Origin: Vibrio mytili
Lineage (GTDB): Bacteria; Pseudomonadota; Gammaproteobacteria; Enterobacterales; Vibrionaceae
Direction of reading: 5' to 3'
Assembly: GCF_000830505.1 (NCBI RefSeq)
Contig: NZ_JXOK01000037.1
Span: 62,001 to 126,000, forward strand
Length of the DNA stretch: 64,000 nt
The position numbers and the translations under genes are program-made. Position 1 is the stretch's first letter. Every line of letters starts with the position of its first letter. Shown one piece after another: positions 38,729-47,981 of this stretch. Below the pieces are notes generated by a model that worked only from the letters and a program-made list of their open reading frames with translations, ran no database searches and was not told the DNA's origin.

Positions 38729-39991
38729 ATGAATGCAAAAACAGTTCTGGTTCAATCTATCGCCGCATCACTTTTTATAGCGAGTAGTAGTGTCGCTGCT
38801 GCTCGCGTCACGCAACAGCAAGTTGTAGAACACTATGCAGACGTTGCTCACGCTGTGTTTGCTGATTCGTTGACAACCGCTAACGTACTTAACGCCAAGA
38901 TTGGTGATTTTCTTAAAGCCCCTTCTGCTGTCAAGTTAGAAGAAGTTAAACAAGCTTGGCTTGACTCTCGCGTGCCTTATCAACAGTCTGAAGTATTCCG
39001 TTTCGGTAACGCCATCGTCGATGACTGGGAAGGTCAACTGAATGCATGGCCTCTAGATGAAGGATTAATCGACTACGTTGCATCAGATTACCAATATGAG
39101 CTTGGTAACGAAGGTGCAACAGCAAATATCGTGGCAAATAAGCAACTTACTATTGGTTCTACAGAACTTGATGTATCAACCATCACTCCAACGTTAATCG
39201 CGGACTTAAACGAAGTGGGTGGCTCGGAAGCGAACGTTGCGTCTGGGTACCACGCCATAGAGTTCCTGCTTTGGGGACAAGATTTGAATGGTACCAATGC
39301 AGGCGCTGGTCAACGTGCATACACCGATTTTGTCATTGGTTCTGAATGTACGAATGATCATTGTGACCGTCGTGGCGAGTATCTGAAAGCGGCTGCTGAG
39401 CTACTGGTTCAAGATTTAGAGTGGATGGAAAAGCAGTGGTCGTCAGAAGTAAAAGATAACTACCGTCAGGAGTTAATCAGTGACTCGGCTGAAAATGGTT
39501 TACGTAAGATGCTATTTGGGATGGGTTCTTTGTCTCTAGGAGAATTAGCGGGTGAGCGTATGAAAGTTGCTCTGGAAGCTAATTCGACAGAGGATGAACA
39601 TGATTGTTTCTCTGATAATACGCACAATTCCCACTACTACAATGAGCAGGGCATCTACAACGTTTATACAGGTGACTACAAGCGCCAAGATGGCTCGATA
39701 CTATCTGGTCCAAGCATTGCGGATTTAGTCGCACAAACGGACGAAAAAGCGGCGCAAGAGATTCAAAAACAGTTTGATACCACCCGCACACAGGTCGGTA
39801 AGTTGGTATCATCTGCCGAAAAGAACAATCAACACTTTGATCAGCTGATCGCTTCTGGAAATGCAAAGGGCAATGCTCTAGTCAATGAAACGATTATGTC
39901 TCTTGTTGCACAAACCAGTGCCATTGAACGAGCTGCTGGTATCATTGGTATCGATAGCCTCAGTCCAGATACTGCTGATCACGAGTTTTAA
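38729..39991 (+). CDS. Imelysin-family iron-regulated periplasmic protein
   Basis: A 420-aa protein of the imelysin/IrpA family (Peptidase_M75 in databases, though a peptidase activity is doubtful). The signal peptide is MNAKTVLVQSIAASLFIASSS-type, cut after VAA. The family motif GxHxxE is GYHAIEFLLWGQDLNG near residues 173-188, a likely metal site. I choose ATG at 38729 behind AAGGA; the longer open frame would put 28 residues before the signal. The Fur box just upstream points to iron-starvation control. It leads a four-gene cluster with a di-haem protein, a second imelysin and a DUF1513 protein. Confidence 0.92.
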   Translation: MNAKTVLVQSIAASLFIASSSVAAARVTQQQVVEHYADVAHAVFADSLTTANVLNAKIGDFLKAPSAVKLEEVKQAWLDSRVPYQQSEVFRFGNAIVDDWEGQLNAWPLDEGLIDYVASDYQYELGNEGATANIVANKQLTIGSTELDVSTITPTLIADLNEVGGSEANVASGYHAIEFLLWGQDLNGTNAGAGQRAYTDFVIGSECTNDHCDRRGEYLKAAAELLVQDLEWMEKQWSSEVKDNYRQELISDSAENGLRKMLFGMGSLSLGELAGERMKVALEANSTEDEHDCFSDNTHNSHYYNEQGIYNVYTGDYKRQDGSILSGPSIADLVAQTDEKAAQEIQKQFDTTRTQVGKLVSSAEKNNQHFDQLIASGNAKGNALVNETIMSLVAQTSAIERAAGIIGIDSLSPDTADHEF

Positions 39992-40082
39992 GCAAAACTA
40001 GAAAAATAATGCTAATCAAAACAATGTATACCAACTGCAAGAAAATAAAACTCGCCCTCTGAATTTTGTATCTTGAGTATAT

Positions 40083-40105
40083 AAGGGCTCTCCCGCAGAG
40101 CCCTT
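40083..40105 (+). other. Intercistronic hairpin in the imelysin locus
   Basis: AAGGGCTC / GAGCCCTT stem with a 7-nt loop but no T run. It may stabilise the upstream message or attenuate the next gene. Confidence 0.55.
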
Positions 40106-40149
40106 AGTTGTTTTGAGCTCGTTGTTATCCATTCTTTAAGAGCAATGAT

Positions 40150-41547
40150 ATGAAGCCTTCTATTTATTACCTTCATTTAGCTGCAGTGCTAACGGCAGCG
40201 TTTTCGTTTTCAGCGTCCGCCTATGATCTGCGCTCTGGTGGCAAAACTAGCGTCAAAAAAGAGGGGGCTAATGCCTACTCTCTTCCTGCTGCTAATTTAC
40301 CTATGAGTAAGCGATTAGACTTCAGTGTCGGGAACAGTTTCTTTAGAAATCCTTGGGTGCAAGCCCCAGCGTCGACGGACGCAAGAGATGGTCTCGGGCC
40401 ATTATTTAATACCAATGGGTGCCAAAACTGTCATATTAAAGATGGTCGAGGGCATCCACCGGAAGCGGGAGACATTCATGCTGTCTCGATGCTAGTGCGC
40501 TTGAGTATCCCTGCTGTCACGCCAGAGCAAAAGAAAGCTTATATCTTGAATGGTGGAATACCAGAGCCGACTTATGGTGGTCAACTACAAGACTTCGCAC
40601 TACAAGATCAAACACCAGAAGGCAAAATTTCCATCTCGTATACGCCAGTGCCAGTGCAATTTCACGATGGCACGGAAGTGGTCTTACGCAAACCTACATT
40701 GAAGATCATAGATCTGGGTTATGGCGACATGCACCCTGATACAGAAATGTCAGCTCGCGTGGCACCGCCTATGATCGGGTTAGGTCTTCTCGAAAGTATT
40801 CCTGAAGACACGTTACTTTCATGGGCTGATGAAGACGATCTCGATAAAGATGGTATTTCTGGGAAAGTGAACAAAGTCTGGAATATAGAAAAAGGGGACT
40901 TTTCCATTGGTCGATTTGGCTGGAAAGCTGGTCAGCCAACTTTAATGCAGCAGAACGCTGCGGCTTTCAATGGTGATGTAGGTCTGACAAGTCATTTATT
41001 CCCAAGTGAGAATTGCACTTCTAAACAACCGTTATGTAATGCGTTGCCTAACGGAGGTCAGCATGAGGTCAGTCAGAACATTCTAGATTTTGTCGAATTC
41101 TATAGTCAGCATTTAGCGGTGCCAATTCGACGAAATATGGACGACCCACAGGTTCAATTGGGGCAAAAGATTTTCGCTGAGTCGGGCTGCGAAAGTTGCC
41201 ACAAAACCAATGTGAAAACGGCTAAAAGGTCAGGATTACCAGCGCTGTCGGAGCAAGATATCCACCCTTATACCGATTTACTCCTGCACGACATGGGGGA
41301 TGGCCTAGCAGACAATCGACCAGAATATCGAGCAAGCGGCCGTGAGTGGCGAACTCCACCTCTTTGGGGCATCGGGTATACCGAAGAAGTTAATGGTCAC
41401 ACGTTCTATTTACATGATGGGCGAGCACGCAATGTATTGGAAGCGGTGCTTTGGCATGGTGGTGAAGCGGAAGCAGCTAAGCAGAAAGTCTTGGCTTTGA
41501 GTAAAAATGAGCGTGAAGCTCTAGTTGCATTTTTAAACTCTTTATAA
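40150..41547 (+). CDS. Di-haem c-type cytochrome, 'thiol oxidoreductase' family (COG3488)
   Basis: A 465-aa periplasmic protein with signal peptide MKPSIYYLHLAAVLTAAFSFSASA. Two c-haem sites are visible: CQNCHIKDG near residue 97 and CESCHKTN near 350, in the layout of di-haem peroxidase-like proteins; LFNTNGCQNCH and FYLHDGRARNVLEAVLWHGGE are family signatures. The database name 'thiol oxidoreductase' is not backed by evidence I know of. It sits between two imelysin genes, so it may oxidise or reduce iron (or haem) handled by them; this is inference. Confidence 0.9.
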   Translation: MKPSIYYLHLAAVLTAAFSFSASAYDLRSGGKTSVKKEGANAYSLPAANLPMSKRLDFSVGNSFFRNPWVQAPASTDARDGLGPLFNTNGCQNCHIKDGRGHPPEAGDIHAVSMLVRLSIPAVTPEQKKAYILNGGIPEPTYGGQLQDFALQDQTPEGKISISYTPVPVQFHDGTEVVLRKPTLKIIDLGYGDMHPDTEMSARVAPPMIGLGLLESIPEDTLLSWADEDDLDKDGISGKVNKVWNIEKGDFSIGRFGWKAGQPTLMQQNAAAFNGDVGLTSHLFPSENCTSKQPLCNALPNGGQHEVSQNILDFVEFYSQHLAVPIRRNMDDPQVQLGQKIFAESGCESCHKTNVKTAKRSGLPALSEQDIHPYTDLLLHDMGDGLADNRPEYRASGREWRTPPLWGIGYTEEVNGHTFYLHDGRARNVLEAVLWHGGEAEAAKQKVLALSKNEREALVAFLNSL

Positions 41548-41557
41548 GGATTGGATT

Positions 41558-42595
41558 GTGAAAAAGAGTGACCTAATTTACTCAATAGTGATTGCAGTCG
41601 GGCTGACTGGTTGCCAGTCCACATTGAGTTCAGAAATGAATCAAGCTGAAAAAACAAATCATATCTCGCAAAACGTGTATGAAGTTGAGTATCAGCACGC
41701 CAGTGTTTTTTTGCAGCAGACTGTTGAGCTAAGAAAAGCTTTTAGTGCTTACTGTGGCAGCGGCAGTAAAGACCAATCTGAAGTCAAGCTGCAATGGCAT
41801 GAAACCATGCGTGCCTGGATGGGGCTTCAGGGACAAGAACGAGGGCCATCAAAAGCCTTAGAGCAGAGTTGGAACGTTCAGTTTTGGCCTGATAAAAAGA
41901 ACACTACTGGACGAAAAATGTCAGTGCTAAGTAACAGTGATCAGATCTGGGATGCTAAACAAATCTCGACGCAGAGTGTTACTGTCCAGGGATTAGGGGC
42001 ACTTGAATGGTTACTTTATGATACGTCGTCGACGCTTGACAGTAACATTAACACCTGCAATACAAGCGTTGCTATTGCACAAAACTTACAGAACACCGCT
42101 CAAGCCATCGCGGAAGCTTGGCAACGAAATCCGTGGAAGTCGATGACAAAGATAGAGTGGGAGTCAGAGTATATCTCATTGTTATCAAATCAGCTTGATT
42201 ACAGCATGAAAAAGCTGAGTCGACCGCTGGCGAAAATTGGTCACCCGAGACCTTACTTCGCTGAATCGTGGCGCTCAGGTACATCCCTAGCGAATTTGAA
42301 AGCAAATCTACTCAGTATGCAAACATTATATTTTGCCGAGGGTAAAGGATTAGATGCGTTACTTCGAGAGCAGAGGAAAGAAGCGTTGGCTGATCGGGTC
42401 TCTCGTCAGTTTCAAATGGTCGTTGATACCTGGCCTAAGGAAACTAGCTTGTTTAACGAGCTGCAAAGTGTCGATGGCTATCGAACGGTGTTAGCACAGT
42501 ATAATAAATTAGAACAACTGAAGTACCTCATTCATGAAGAGGTCGCAATAGAGCTTGGCGTAGTAATAGGATTTAATGCAACAGATGGTGACTGA
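41558..42595 (+). CDS. Second imelysin-family protein, lipoprotein
   Basis: A 345-aa protein starting at GTG 41558 behind AAGGA. The N-terminus has a lipoprotein signal with the lipobox LTGC, so it is probably anchored by lipid in the envelope. The body is helical, with LGALEWLLYDTSS (near residue 149) in place of the GxHxxE motif of the first imelysin: the His is changed and the Glu kept. It starts 10 bp after the di-haem gene and overlaps the next start by 20 bp, so it is part of one operon. Confidence 0.85.
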   Translation: MKKSDLIYSIVIAVGLTGCQSTLSSEMNQAEKTNHISQNVYEVEYQHASVFLQQTVELRKAFSAYCGSGSKDQSEVKLQWHETMRAWMGLQGQERGPSKALEQSWNVQFWPDKKNTTGRKMSVLSNSDQIWDAKQISTQSVTVQGLGALEWLLYDTSSTLDSNINTCNTSVAIAQNLQNTAQAIAEAWQRNPWKSMTKIEWESEYISLLSNQLDYSMKKLSRPLAKIGHPRPYFAESWRSGTSLANLKANLLSMQTLYFAEGKGLDALLREQRKEALADRVSRQFQMVVDTWPKETSLFNELQSVDGYRTVLAQYNKLEQLKYLIHEEVAIELGVVIGFNATDGD

Positions 42596-43658
42596 TCAAA
42601 CTCGAAGGAATTTACTCAAAGCAGCCTTGTGTAGCGTATCGGTTCCGATTTTACCTTTTGGGTGTGCTACGACGTCTACCCGTCAACCTTCGCTCATAGG
42701 GTGCTCGATCATTGGTCGTGATAAATTTGCAGCGGTGGTTGCTGATGAGAACGGCATTCCCATTTCAAAACTACCGATTCCGGATCGTGGCCATGGTGTC
42801 GCAACCAATCAACATGGTCATGCTGTGGTGTTTGGACGTCGCCCAGGAACCTTTTTTATGGCGTTCGACTATCGAACTGAGCAACTCATTCGGTTACAAC
42901 TCGCGCAAGAAAAACGTCACTTTTATGGTCATGGTGTGTACTCTCATGATGGTAATTATTTGTTTGCCACTGAAGGGGAAAGGCAGAGCAGTCGTGGGAT
43001 AATTGGTGTTTACGATGTAAAGCAACAATATAAAAAAATAGATGAACTGACGGGATTTGGTATTGGTCCTCACGAAGTCATAATGATGCCCGATGGTGTA
43101 TTAGCAATTGGCGTAGGCGGTGTTCATACTAACGGACGAGTGCCGCTGAACTTAGAAAATATGCAGCCAAGTTTAAGCTACCTGTCGGCAGAGGGGAAAC
43201 TGCTTGATCAAGTCTCTCTGTCTGATCATAAGTTGAGCATTCGTCATTTGGCGCATGATGGTTTGGAAACGGTGTTGTGTGGACAGCAATACCGCGGTGA
43301 GCCGGATGAATATCCACCACTTATCGCGATGCACACCCGTGGTTCCGATATGATAGCCTTGAGTGCAGAGCCTGAAGAGTGGGCGCGTTTTAATCATTAC
43401 ATTGCCAGTATTGCAGCGACAAAAGATTGGATATTAGCCACGTCACCGCCGGGAAGTTGCTATGGTATTTGGTCAAAAAAAACGGGTAAATTGGTAGAGT
43501 TGAATGCCTTACCAGACGCATCTGGCGTTGTCATGTATGGGGACGAATTTCGTATTAGTTCCGGGGCTGGGAAAGTGGTGAAGCAAAAGCCTACAGAGTT
43601 CAACAATAGCTTAAACAGCGGAGTGCAATGGGATAATCATTGGACAAAAATTGTATGA
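42576..43658 (+). CDS. DUF1513 protein, Tat-exported
   Basis: A 360-aa protein with a twin-arginine leader (TRRNLLKAALCS) followed by FGCATTS, which could also be a lipobox. The body (about 45-355) has repeated beta blades (GRDKFAAVVADENG, HGVYSHDGNYLFATEGE, GIGPHEVIMMPDGVLAIGVGG) like a seven-bladed propeller. ATG 42576 and ATG 42585 are both possible; both overlap the upstream stop. DUF1513 genes regularly accompany imelysins and COG3488 cytochromes. Function unknown; Tat export suggests folding, perhaps with a cofactor, before export. Confidence 0.87.
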   Translation: MQQMVTDQTRRNLLKAALCSVSVPILPFGCATTSTRQPSLIGCSIIGRDKFAAVVADENGIPISKLPIPDRGHGVATNQHGHAVVFGRRPGTFFMAFDYRTEQLIRLQLAQEKRHFYGHGVYSHDGNYLFATEGERQSSRGIIGVYDVKQQYKKIDELTGFGIGPHEVIMMPDGVLAIGVGGVHTNGRVPLNLENMQPSLSYLSAEGKLLDQVSLSDHKLSIRHLAHDGLETVLCGQQYRGEPDEYPPLIAMHTRGSDMIALSAEPEEWARFNHYIASIAATKDWILATSPPGSCYGIWSKKTGKLVELNALPDASGVVMYGDEFRISSGAGKVVKQKPTEFNNSLNSGVQWDNHWTKIV

Positions 43659-43789
43659 CTAAGAAAACGACCCTGGATAACTGATGAGTGTGTCAGTTGT
43701 ACTTAAATGAAATTTTTTATTTTAAGCCAACATGTGAGCAGATCTTTGCCATACTTCTATAGAGGAAAATAGCGAAAGGATTGTTTTTA

Positions 43790-45352
43790 GTGTTTGCTAG
43801 AGTTCTACTATTAACGGCACTTTTAGTGCCGTTTTGCAGCTTTTCTACTGTGGTTTCTCTTGCGGCTGATGGTAAAACACAGCAAGAAGGGGCTGTGGCG
43901 CAGCTGTCTATCGAAAAAATGATTCATTATCCAGTGGTGGTCGATCAACTTTATCAAAGTACTCACTACCGTTTGAACTGGCAAAGTGAAAGCGATGTTG
44001 AGCAGTTGATTTTTCAACTAAATCTTGTCGCAATGGCAGAGGTATCAGAAGAGTTTGATAACCAACTTCATCGAATAAACCAGGTTAGATGGCAAGGTGA
44101 TACTCTTGATTTCGATTTGGTGATGACTGATTCCCTTCTTTTGTATTTAAGTTATTTAGAACAACTGCCAACACAAGGCGTCAATTGGTTGTTTGCAAAT
44201 GCGCATGATGTGACTTTTCCCGCCCCGAGTATTAATACGCTTTCGACCTTAAGTAATGAGATAACAGTGGGTAAGCTAGATCAGTTCTTAGCTGGTTTAC
44301 GCTCACCTTTGCAAATCGATGCTGCATTTAATACTGCATACACTTCTTTGTTAGAGCATTCCCAATATCAGTATCCACAGTACGAACAGGAAGGTTTGTT
44401 GCGTGTTGGAGATGCATTAGTCAATAAATCAGTTCTGTTAGAACGGATGGCAGTTGTTGGTGTGGATATCAGCGACTTGGACCGCAATCTTTTGATTTAT
44501 GATGAGAATACCGAACTAGCAGTGAAAGCCTTTCAACGTATACATGGACTGAAGCAAGACGGAGTGATCGGGCCGAACACCATTCGATGGATTAATTTTT
44601 CGCCTAAACAGCGCCTGTATCTTTTAGCGCTAAATTCTGAGCGATCAAGAATTTGGGCTAAAGAGCGAGACAATGTCGTATTTGTTAACGTGCCTAGGTA
44701 TGAAGTGACGTACTGGCATGATGGGCAACCACTTTTTGAATCGAAAGTGGTTGTTGGTAAGTCTTCTAGAAAAACCCCTATTATGACTGGCTCTATGGTA
44801 TCGGTTGTCCTTAATCCAACTTGGAACGTCCCATGGAAAATCATGGTGAAAGATATTATTCCCAAAGTAAAACGTAATCCCATGTATTTGATACACAATA
44901 ATATACAAATCATTCGATCATGGAATTCGCGTGAGGTTATTGATCCTACAACCATTAATTGGGCTGCTGTGAACCCGAGGTCCTTTCCTTATCGTATGCA
45001 ACAAGCCGCGGGGAGCAATAATGCGTTGGGACTATACAAGTTCAATATGCCTAATGCACAGGCGATATATCTTCACGATACGCCAAGTAAAAATCTATTT
45101 GAGTCCGATAGGAGAGCGTTTAGCTCTGGATGTGTGCGAGTAGAGAATGCTGATCAGTTCGCAGAACTTTTGTTTAAAGCCCAAGGCTTGGAAGAACGAT
45201 TAGCTAAGAAGCGAGAGAGTGCCCGATTATCAACCACATCAGTACCGTTAGGTGAGCGTATTCCGGTGCACATTATCTATCAAACTGCGTGGTTAGAAGA
45301 TGGCACACTTTACTATGGCGATGATATTTATCATTACGACCACAACGGCTAA
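43790..45352 (+). CDS. L,D-transpeptidase (LdtD/YcbB family)
   Basis: A 520-aa periplasmic enzyme that forms 3-3 cross-links in peptidoglycan. It has a signal peptide, a peptidoglycan-binding domain (NTELAVKAFQRIHGLKQDG, about 245-263) and a YkuD catalytic domain with IYLHDTPSK and the nucleophile motif SSGCVRVENAD near residue 449. I choose GTG at 43790, which has AGGA nine bases upstream; TTG at 43781 abuts the same AGGA. It is followed by a MepK-like peptidase and a GloC-like gene, the same order as E. coli ycbB-ycbK-ycbL. Confidence 0.93.
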   Translation: MFARVLLLTALLVPFCSFSTVVSLAADGKTQQEGAVAQLSIEKMIHYPVVVDQLYQSTHYRLNWQSESDVEQLIFQLNLVAMAEVSEEFDNQLHRINQVRWQGDTLDFDLVMTDSLLLYLSYLEQLPTQGVNWLFANAHDVTFPAPSINTLSTLSNEITVGKLDQFLAGLRSPLQIDAAFNTAYTSLLEHSQYQYPQYEQEGLLRVGDALVNKSVLLERMAVVGVDISDLDRNLLIYDENTELAVKAFQRIHGLKQDGVIGPNTIRWINFSPKQRLYLLALNSERSRIWAKERDNVVFVNVPRYEVTYWHDGQPLFESKVVVGKSSRKTPIMTGSMVSVVLNPTWNVPWKIMVKDIIPKVKRNPMYLIHNNIQIIRSWNSREVIDPTTINWAAVNPRSFPYRMQQAAGSNNALGLYKFNMPNAQAIYLHDTPSKNLFESDRRAFSSGCVRVENADQFAELLFKAQGLEERLAKKRESARLSTTSVPLGERIPVHIIYQTAWLEDGTLYYGDDIYHYDHNG

Positions 45353-45468
45353 TAAGAACCGGATGCAATCTCAACGAGTTTAAAAATTGCCAAAAATTTA
45401 CATTTGAAAAATTTATTTGTCTGTCAATCACTAACCCGCGACATCTCGATTTGTTTGTACTAGTGATG

Positions 45469-45629
45469 ACACCCATCTTAGTAAACAACCGATCATTCTA
45501 GCTGGTTTTAGTGAGCACTAGCTGTGACATTTTTTTGGCTTTAGAATAACGACTTATCGAGAGTGCAGCCTTATTAAAAGTCATGTTCCTGCGCTATTTC
45601 TAGCCACATATTTACTGTGATTAATATTA
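45469..45629 (-). repeat. Decayed copy C of the inverted-repeat element
   Basis: Over 161 bp it follows the reverse complement of copy A: CCATCTTAGTAAAC, GATCATTCTAGC, AGAATAACGACTTATCGA, CTGCGCTATTTCT, TTTACTGTGATTAAT, with scattered changes. It fills most of the gap between the transpeptidase and the MepK-like gene. Confidence 0.65.
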
Positions 45630-45704
45630 CGGTCGTGAAATTGATCAAAACAAGGATTTGGGATAACGTTCGCCGTTTGTATGGTTATTGAGCGATGTTT
45701 TTAT

Positions 45705-46253
45705 ATGGTAAGTCGTAATTTCTCTCGTCGAGATTTCCTCAAAATAACGGCGGGTGGTGTCGTATTAGCGTCTACTATGCCGACTGTGGCTTGGGCATCT
45801 CGACCACAAGAGCCAAGAATATTAGCCATGAATAACCTTAACACTGGCGAGTTACTTGAAAGCTGTTACTTCAATGGTAAAGAGTATGTTGATGGTGAAT
45901 TACAAAAGCTGAATCAGTTTTGTCGCGATCATCGTAGAAATGAAGTCCATAAAATGGATAAAGGTTTGTTTGACCAGTTAAGTCAAATCCAAAAGCTCAT
46001 TGGTCGTGAGTCTGAAGTGATTGTTATCTCCGGTTATCGTTCACCTGCAACGAACGCATCGCTGCGCAAGGGTTCTTCTCGTGTGGCAAAGAAAAGCCTG
46101 CATATGCAAGGGAAAGCCATTGATTTTCGTTTAGACGGGGTCAAGCTTTCAACAGTACGTGATGCGGCGCTGAGTCTTAAAGCGGGAGGGGTTGGTTATT
46201 ACCCAGGTAGCAACTTCGTTCATATTGATACGGGGCCGGTGCGCTCGTGGTAA
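45705..46253 (+). CDS. MepK-like zinc peptidase (DUF882, Peptidase M15 family)
   Basis: A 182-aa Tat-exported protein (SRRDFLKITAGGVVLAS) of the YcbK family. E. coli MepK cleaves 3-3 and 4-3 cross-links. Zinc ligands match the M15 pattern: SLHMQGKAIDF (His and Asp) and FVHIDTG (second His). ATG at 45705 puts the twin-arginine near the N-terminus; ATG at 45681 adds eight residues. Placed after an L,D-transpeptidase, it probably opens the bonds that enzyme makes. Confidence 0.92.
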   Translation: MVSRNFSRRDFLKITAGGVVLASTMPTVAWASRPQEPRILAMNNLNTGELLESCYFNGKEYVDGELQKLNQFCRDHRRNEVHKMDKGLFDQLSQIQKLIGRESEVIVISGYRSPATNASLRKGSSRVAKKSLHMQGKAIDFRLDGVKLSTVRDAALSLKAGGVGYYPGSNFVHIDTGPVRSW

Positions 46254-46328
46254 GCATGAACTCTTGAAGTCCCTAGGGGTTAGTGTCATAGTTGCTTAAG
46301 TTTTAATTTTTTTGGTTGTAAATGTTTT

Positions 46329-46985
46329 ATGGCTCTGAAATATCAAGTTGTCCCAGTGACACCGTTTTCTCAAAACTGTTCTATTGTCTGGTGTGATGAA
46401 ACAATGAAAGGCGTTGTTATTGACCCAGGTGGTGATGAAAAGCAGCTTGCAGTGTTAATCAAAGAGCTAGGGGTGGACGTGGTTAATTTGGTGCTGACCC
46501 ACGGACACTTAGACCATGTTGGCGGGACAGAGCCTCTTGCAGCAATGCTTGGTGGAATCGAGATTATAGGGCCACATAAAGCGGATAATTTTTGGTTGCA
46601 AGGGTTAGAAGGACAAAGCCAAATGTTTGGTTTTCCTTTGACAGAGGCGTTTGAACCTAATCAGTGGTTAAATGAAGGTGACACTGTCACGTTTGGCAAT
46701 CAAGTGCTAAATGTGATTCATACTCCGGGCCATACTCCAGGTCACGTCATACTGTACAGTGAAGAATCAAGATTGGCATTTGTGGGAGACGTGTTGTTTA
46801 ACGGCAGTATTGGTCGAACCGACTTTCCTCAAGGTGACTTTAATACCTTGATCAGTTCGATCAAAGAGAAACTATGGCCGCTAGGTAACGATGTCACCTT
46901 TGTGCCGGGCCACGGTCCTCAATCAACGTTTGGACATGAAAGGAAAACTAACCCATTTGTCGCAGATGAGATGCCGCTGTATTAA
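46329..46985 (+). CDS. gloC: Metallo-beta-lactamase-fold hydrolase, GloC (YcbL) family
   Basis: A 218-aa type II glyoxalase-like hydrolase of S-lactoylglutathione. The zinc motif THGHLDHVGG lies at residues 57-66, with HTPGHTPGHV near 136, GDVLFNGSIGRTDFP near 156 and PGHGP near 197. It is third in the conserved ldt-mepK-gloC order, though its role in the cell wall, if any, is unclear. Confidence 0.92.
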   Translation: MALKYQVVPVTPFSQNCSIVWCDETMKGVVIDPGGDEKQLAVLIKELGVDVVNLVLTHGHLDHVGGTEPLAAMLGGIEIIGPHKADNFWLQGLEGQSQMFGFPLTEAFEPNQWLNEGDTVTFGNQVLNVIHTPGHTPGHVILYSEESRLAFVGDVLFNGSIGRTDFPQGDFNTLISSIKEKLWPLGNDVTFVPGHGPQSTFGHERKTNPFVADEMPLY

Positions 46986-47064
46986 TTTGATATTCATATT
47001 AACGCAGTGCTTTTATATTGATTCTGTGACTTTATATGAATGAAGTGCTTTAGCACTAGTTTTA

Positions 47065-47733
47065 TCATTCGTCTGGCTCGGCGGCTGCAAGATAGCGCCG
47101 AGTCAAACCAACAAAATCATCCGCTTCTCTGTCTAAGTCATTGGCAGAAATAAACACGTCATAGCCATAGAATGCTCTTTGATATTGCATTCGGTTGGCC
47201 AGCATCGCGAGTAAGCCGCCATAACGTTTTCCCTCGCTGTTAATGTATGGTTTCTGATCAAGCACGATATCCTCAAAGCTGTCTTCTCGGTTACTCTGTT
47301 TTGCTCCCAAATACAATAGGGCTCGTTGACTTAGTAGTATTTCGGTCGCGATACGAGGGCATATTCCATCGAGGTATGGAGAGTAATGTTTGAGGCGTAT
47401 GCCAATCCAAGGTAAGGGCTGATGCCAGCCTTCTTGTTGATAAGTACATATACCAATCGATTCAATGTTACGCCATCGAACAACCCATCCCCCTTTGAAA
47501 AGGTGTTGTTGAAAATGTGTGGCGGTGAGAGTAAACGTAACCTGACTCTTTTTGATTACAAATGCGGCAATACCTACGATGGTTGCCATTAATATGACGG
47601 ACATCATCGCTTGTTTCCATCCGGGGGAGATAACCACGAGAAATAGGGTAATGGCAGCGGCAAGGAATAACGTGAACCTAGTAAGACGGGAGCCTGGTCT
47701 AAAGTGAGAATTGGTCAAATGTTGCGTTTGCAT
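47065..47733 (-). CDS. DUF2982-type membrane protein
   Basis: A 222-aa protein with two close membrane helices near residues 22-60 (LFLAAAITLFLVVIS and MMSVILMATIVGIAAFVI) and a soluble C-terminal part with WRNIESIGICTYQQEGWHQPLPWIGI. I recall this pattern from DUF2982 proteins of vibrios and Shewanella. Function unknown. It faces away from the next gene. Confidence 0.65.
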   Translation of the reverse strand: MQTQHLTNSHFRPGSRLTRFTLFLAAAITLFLVVISPGWKQAMMSVILMATIVGIAAFVIKKSQVTFTLTATHFQQHLFKGGWVVRWRNIESIGICTYQQEGWHQPLPWIGIRLKHYSPYLDGICPRIATEILLSQRALLYLGAKQSNREDSFEDIVLDQKPYINSEGKRYGGLLAMLANRMQYQRAFYGYDVFISANDLDREADDFVGLTRRYLAAAEPDE

Positions 47734-47981
47734 ACTTCTTCCCCTAATGATCGTGAGCGAAAATCTTGATTCTCTCTAAGCGTTGATCCCTCTGTTTTTA
47801 TACCCAGTATTCAATAAATCCGTTCACAAAACACTTGATTAAATAGTAGACGTTCTGCGCTAGGAGCGCATTTTTCATCGCGTTTCGCCGCAAAAACCTA
47901 CAAATTGCCTGTGAATTTTGGTATAAAACGCGCTTCAAATTTTCATCCCTGCTGAGATGCAGTGAACTGGAGAAATATTCA

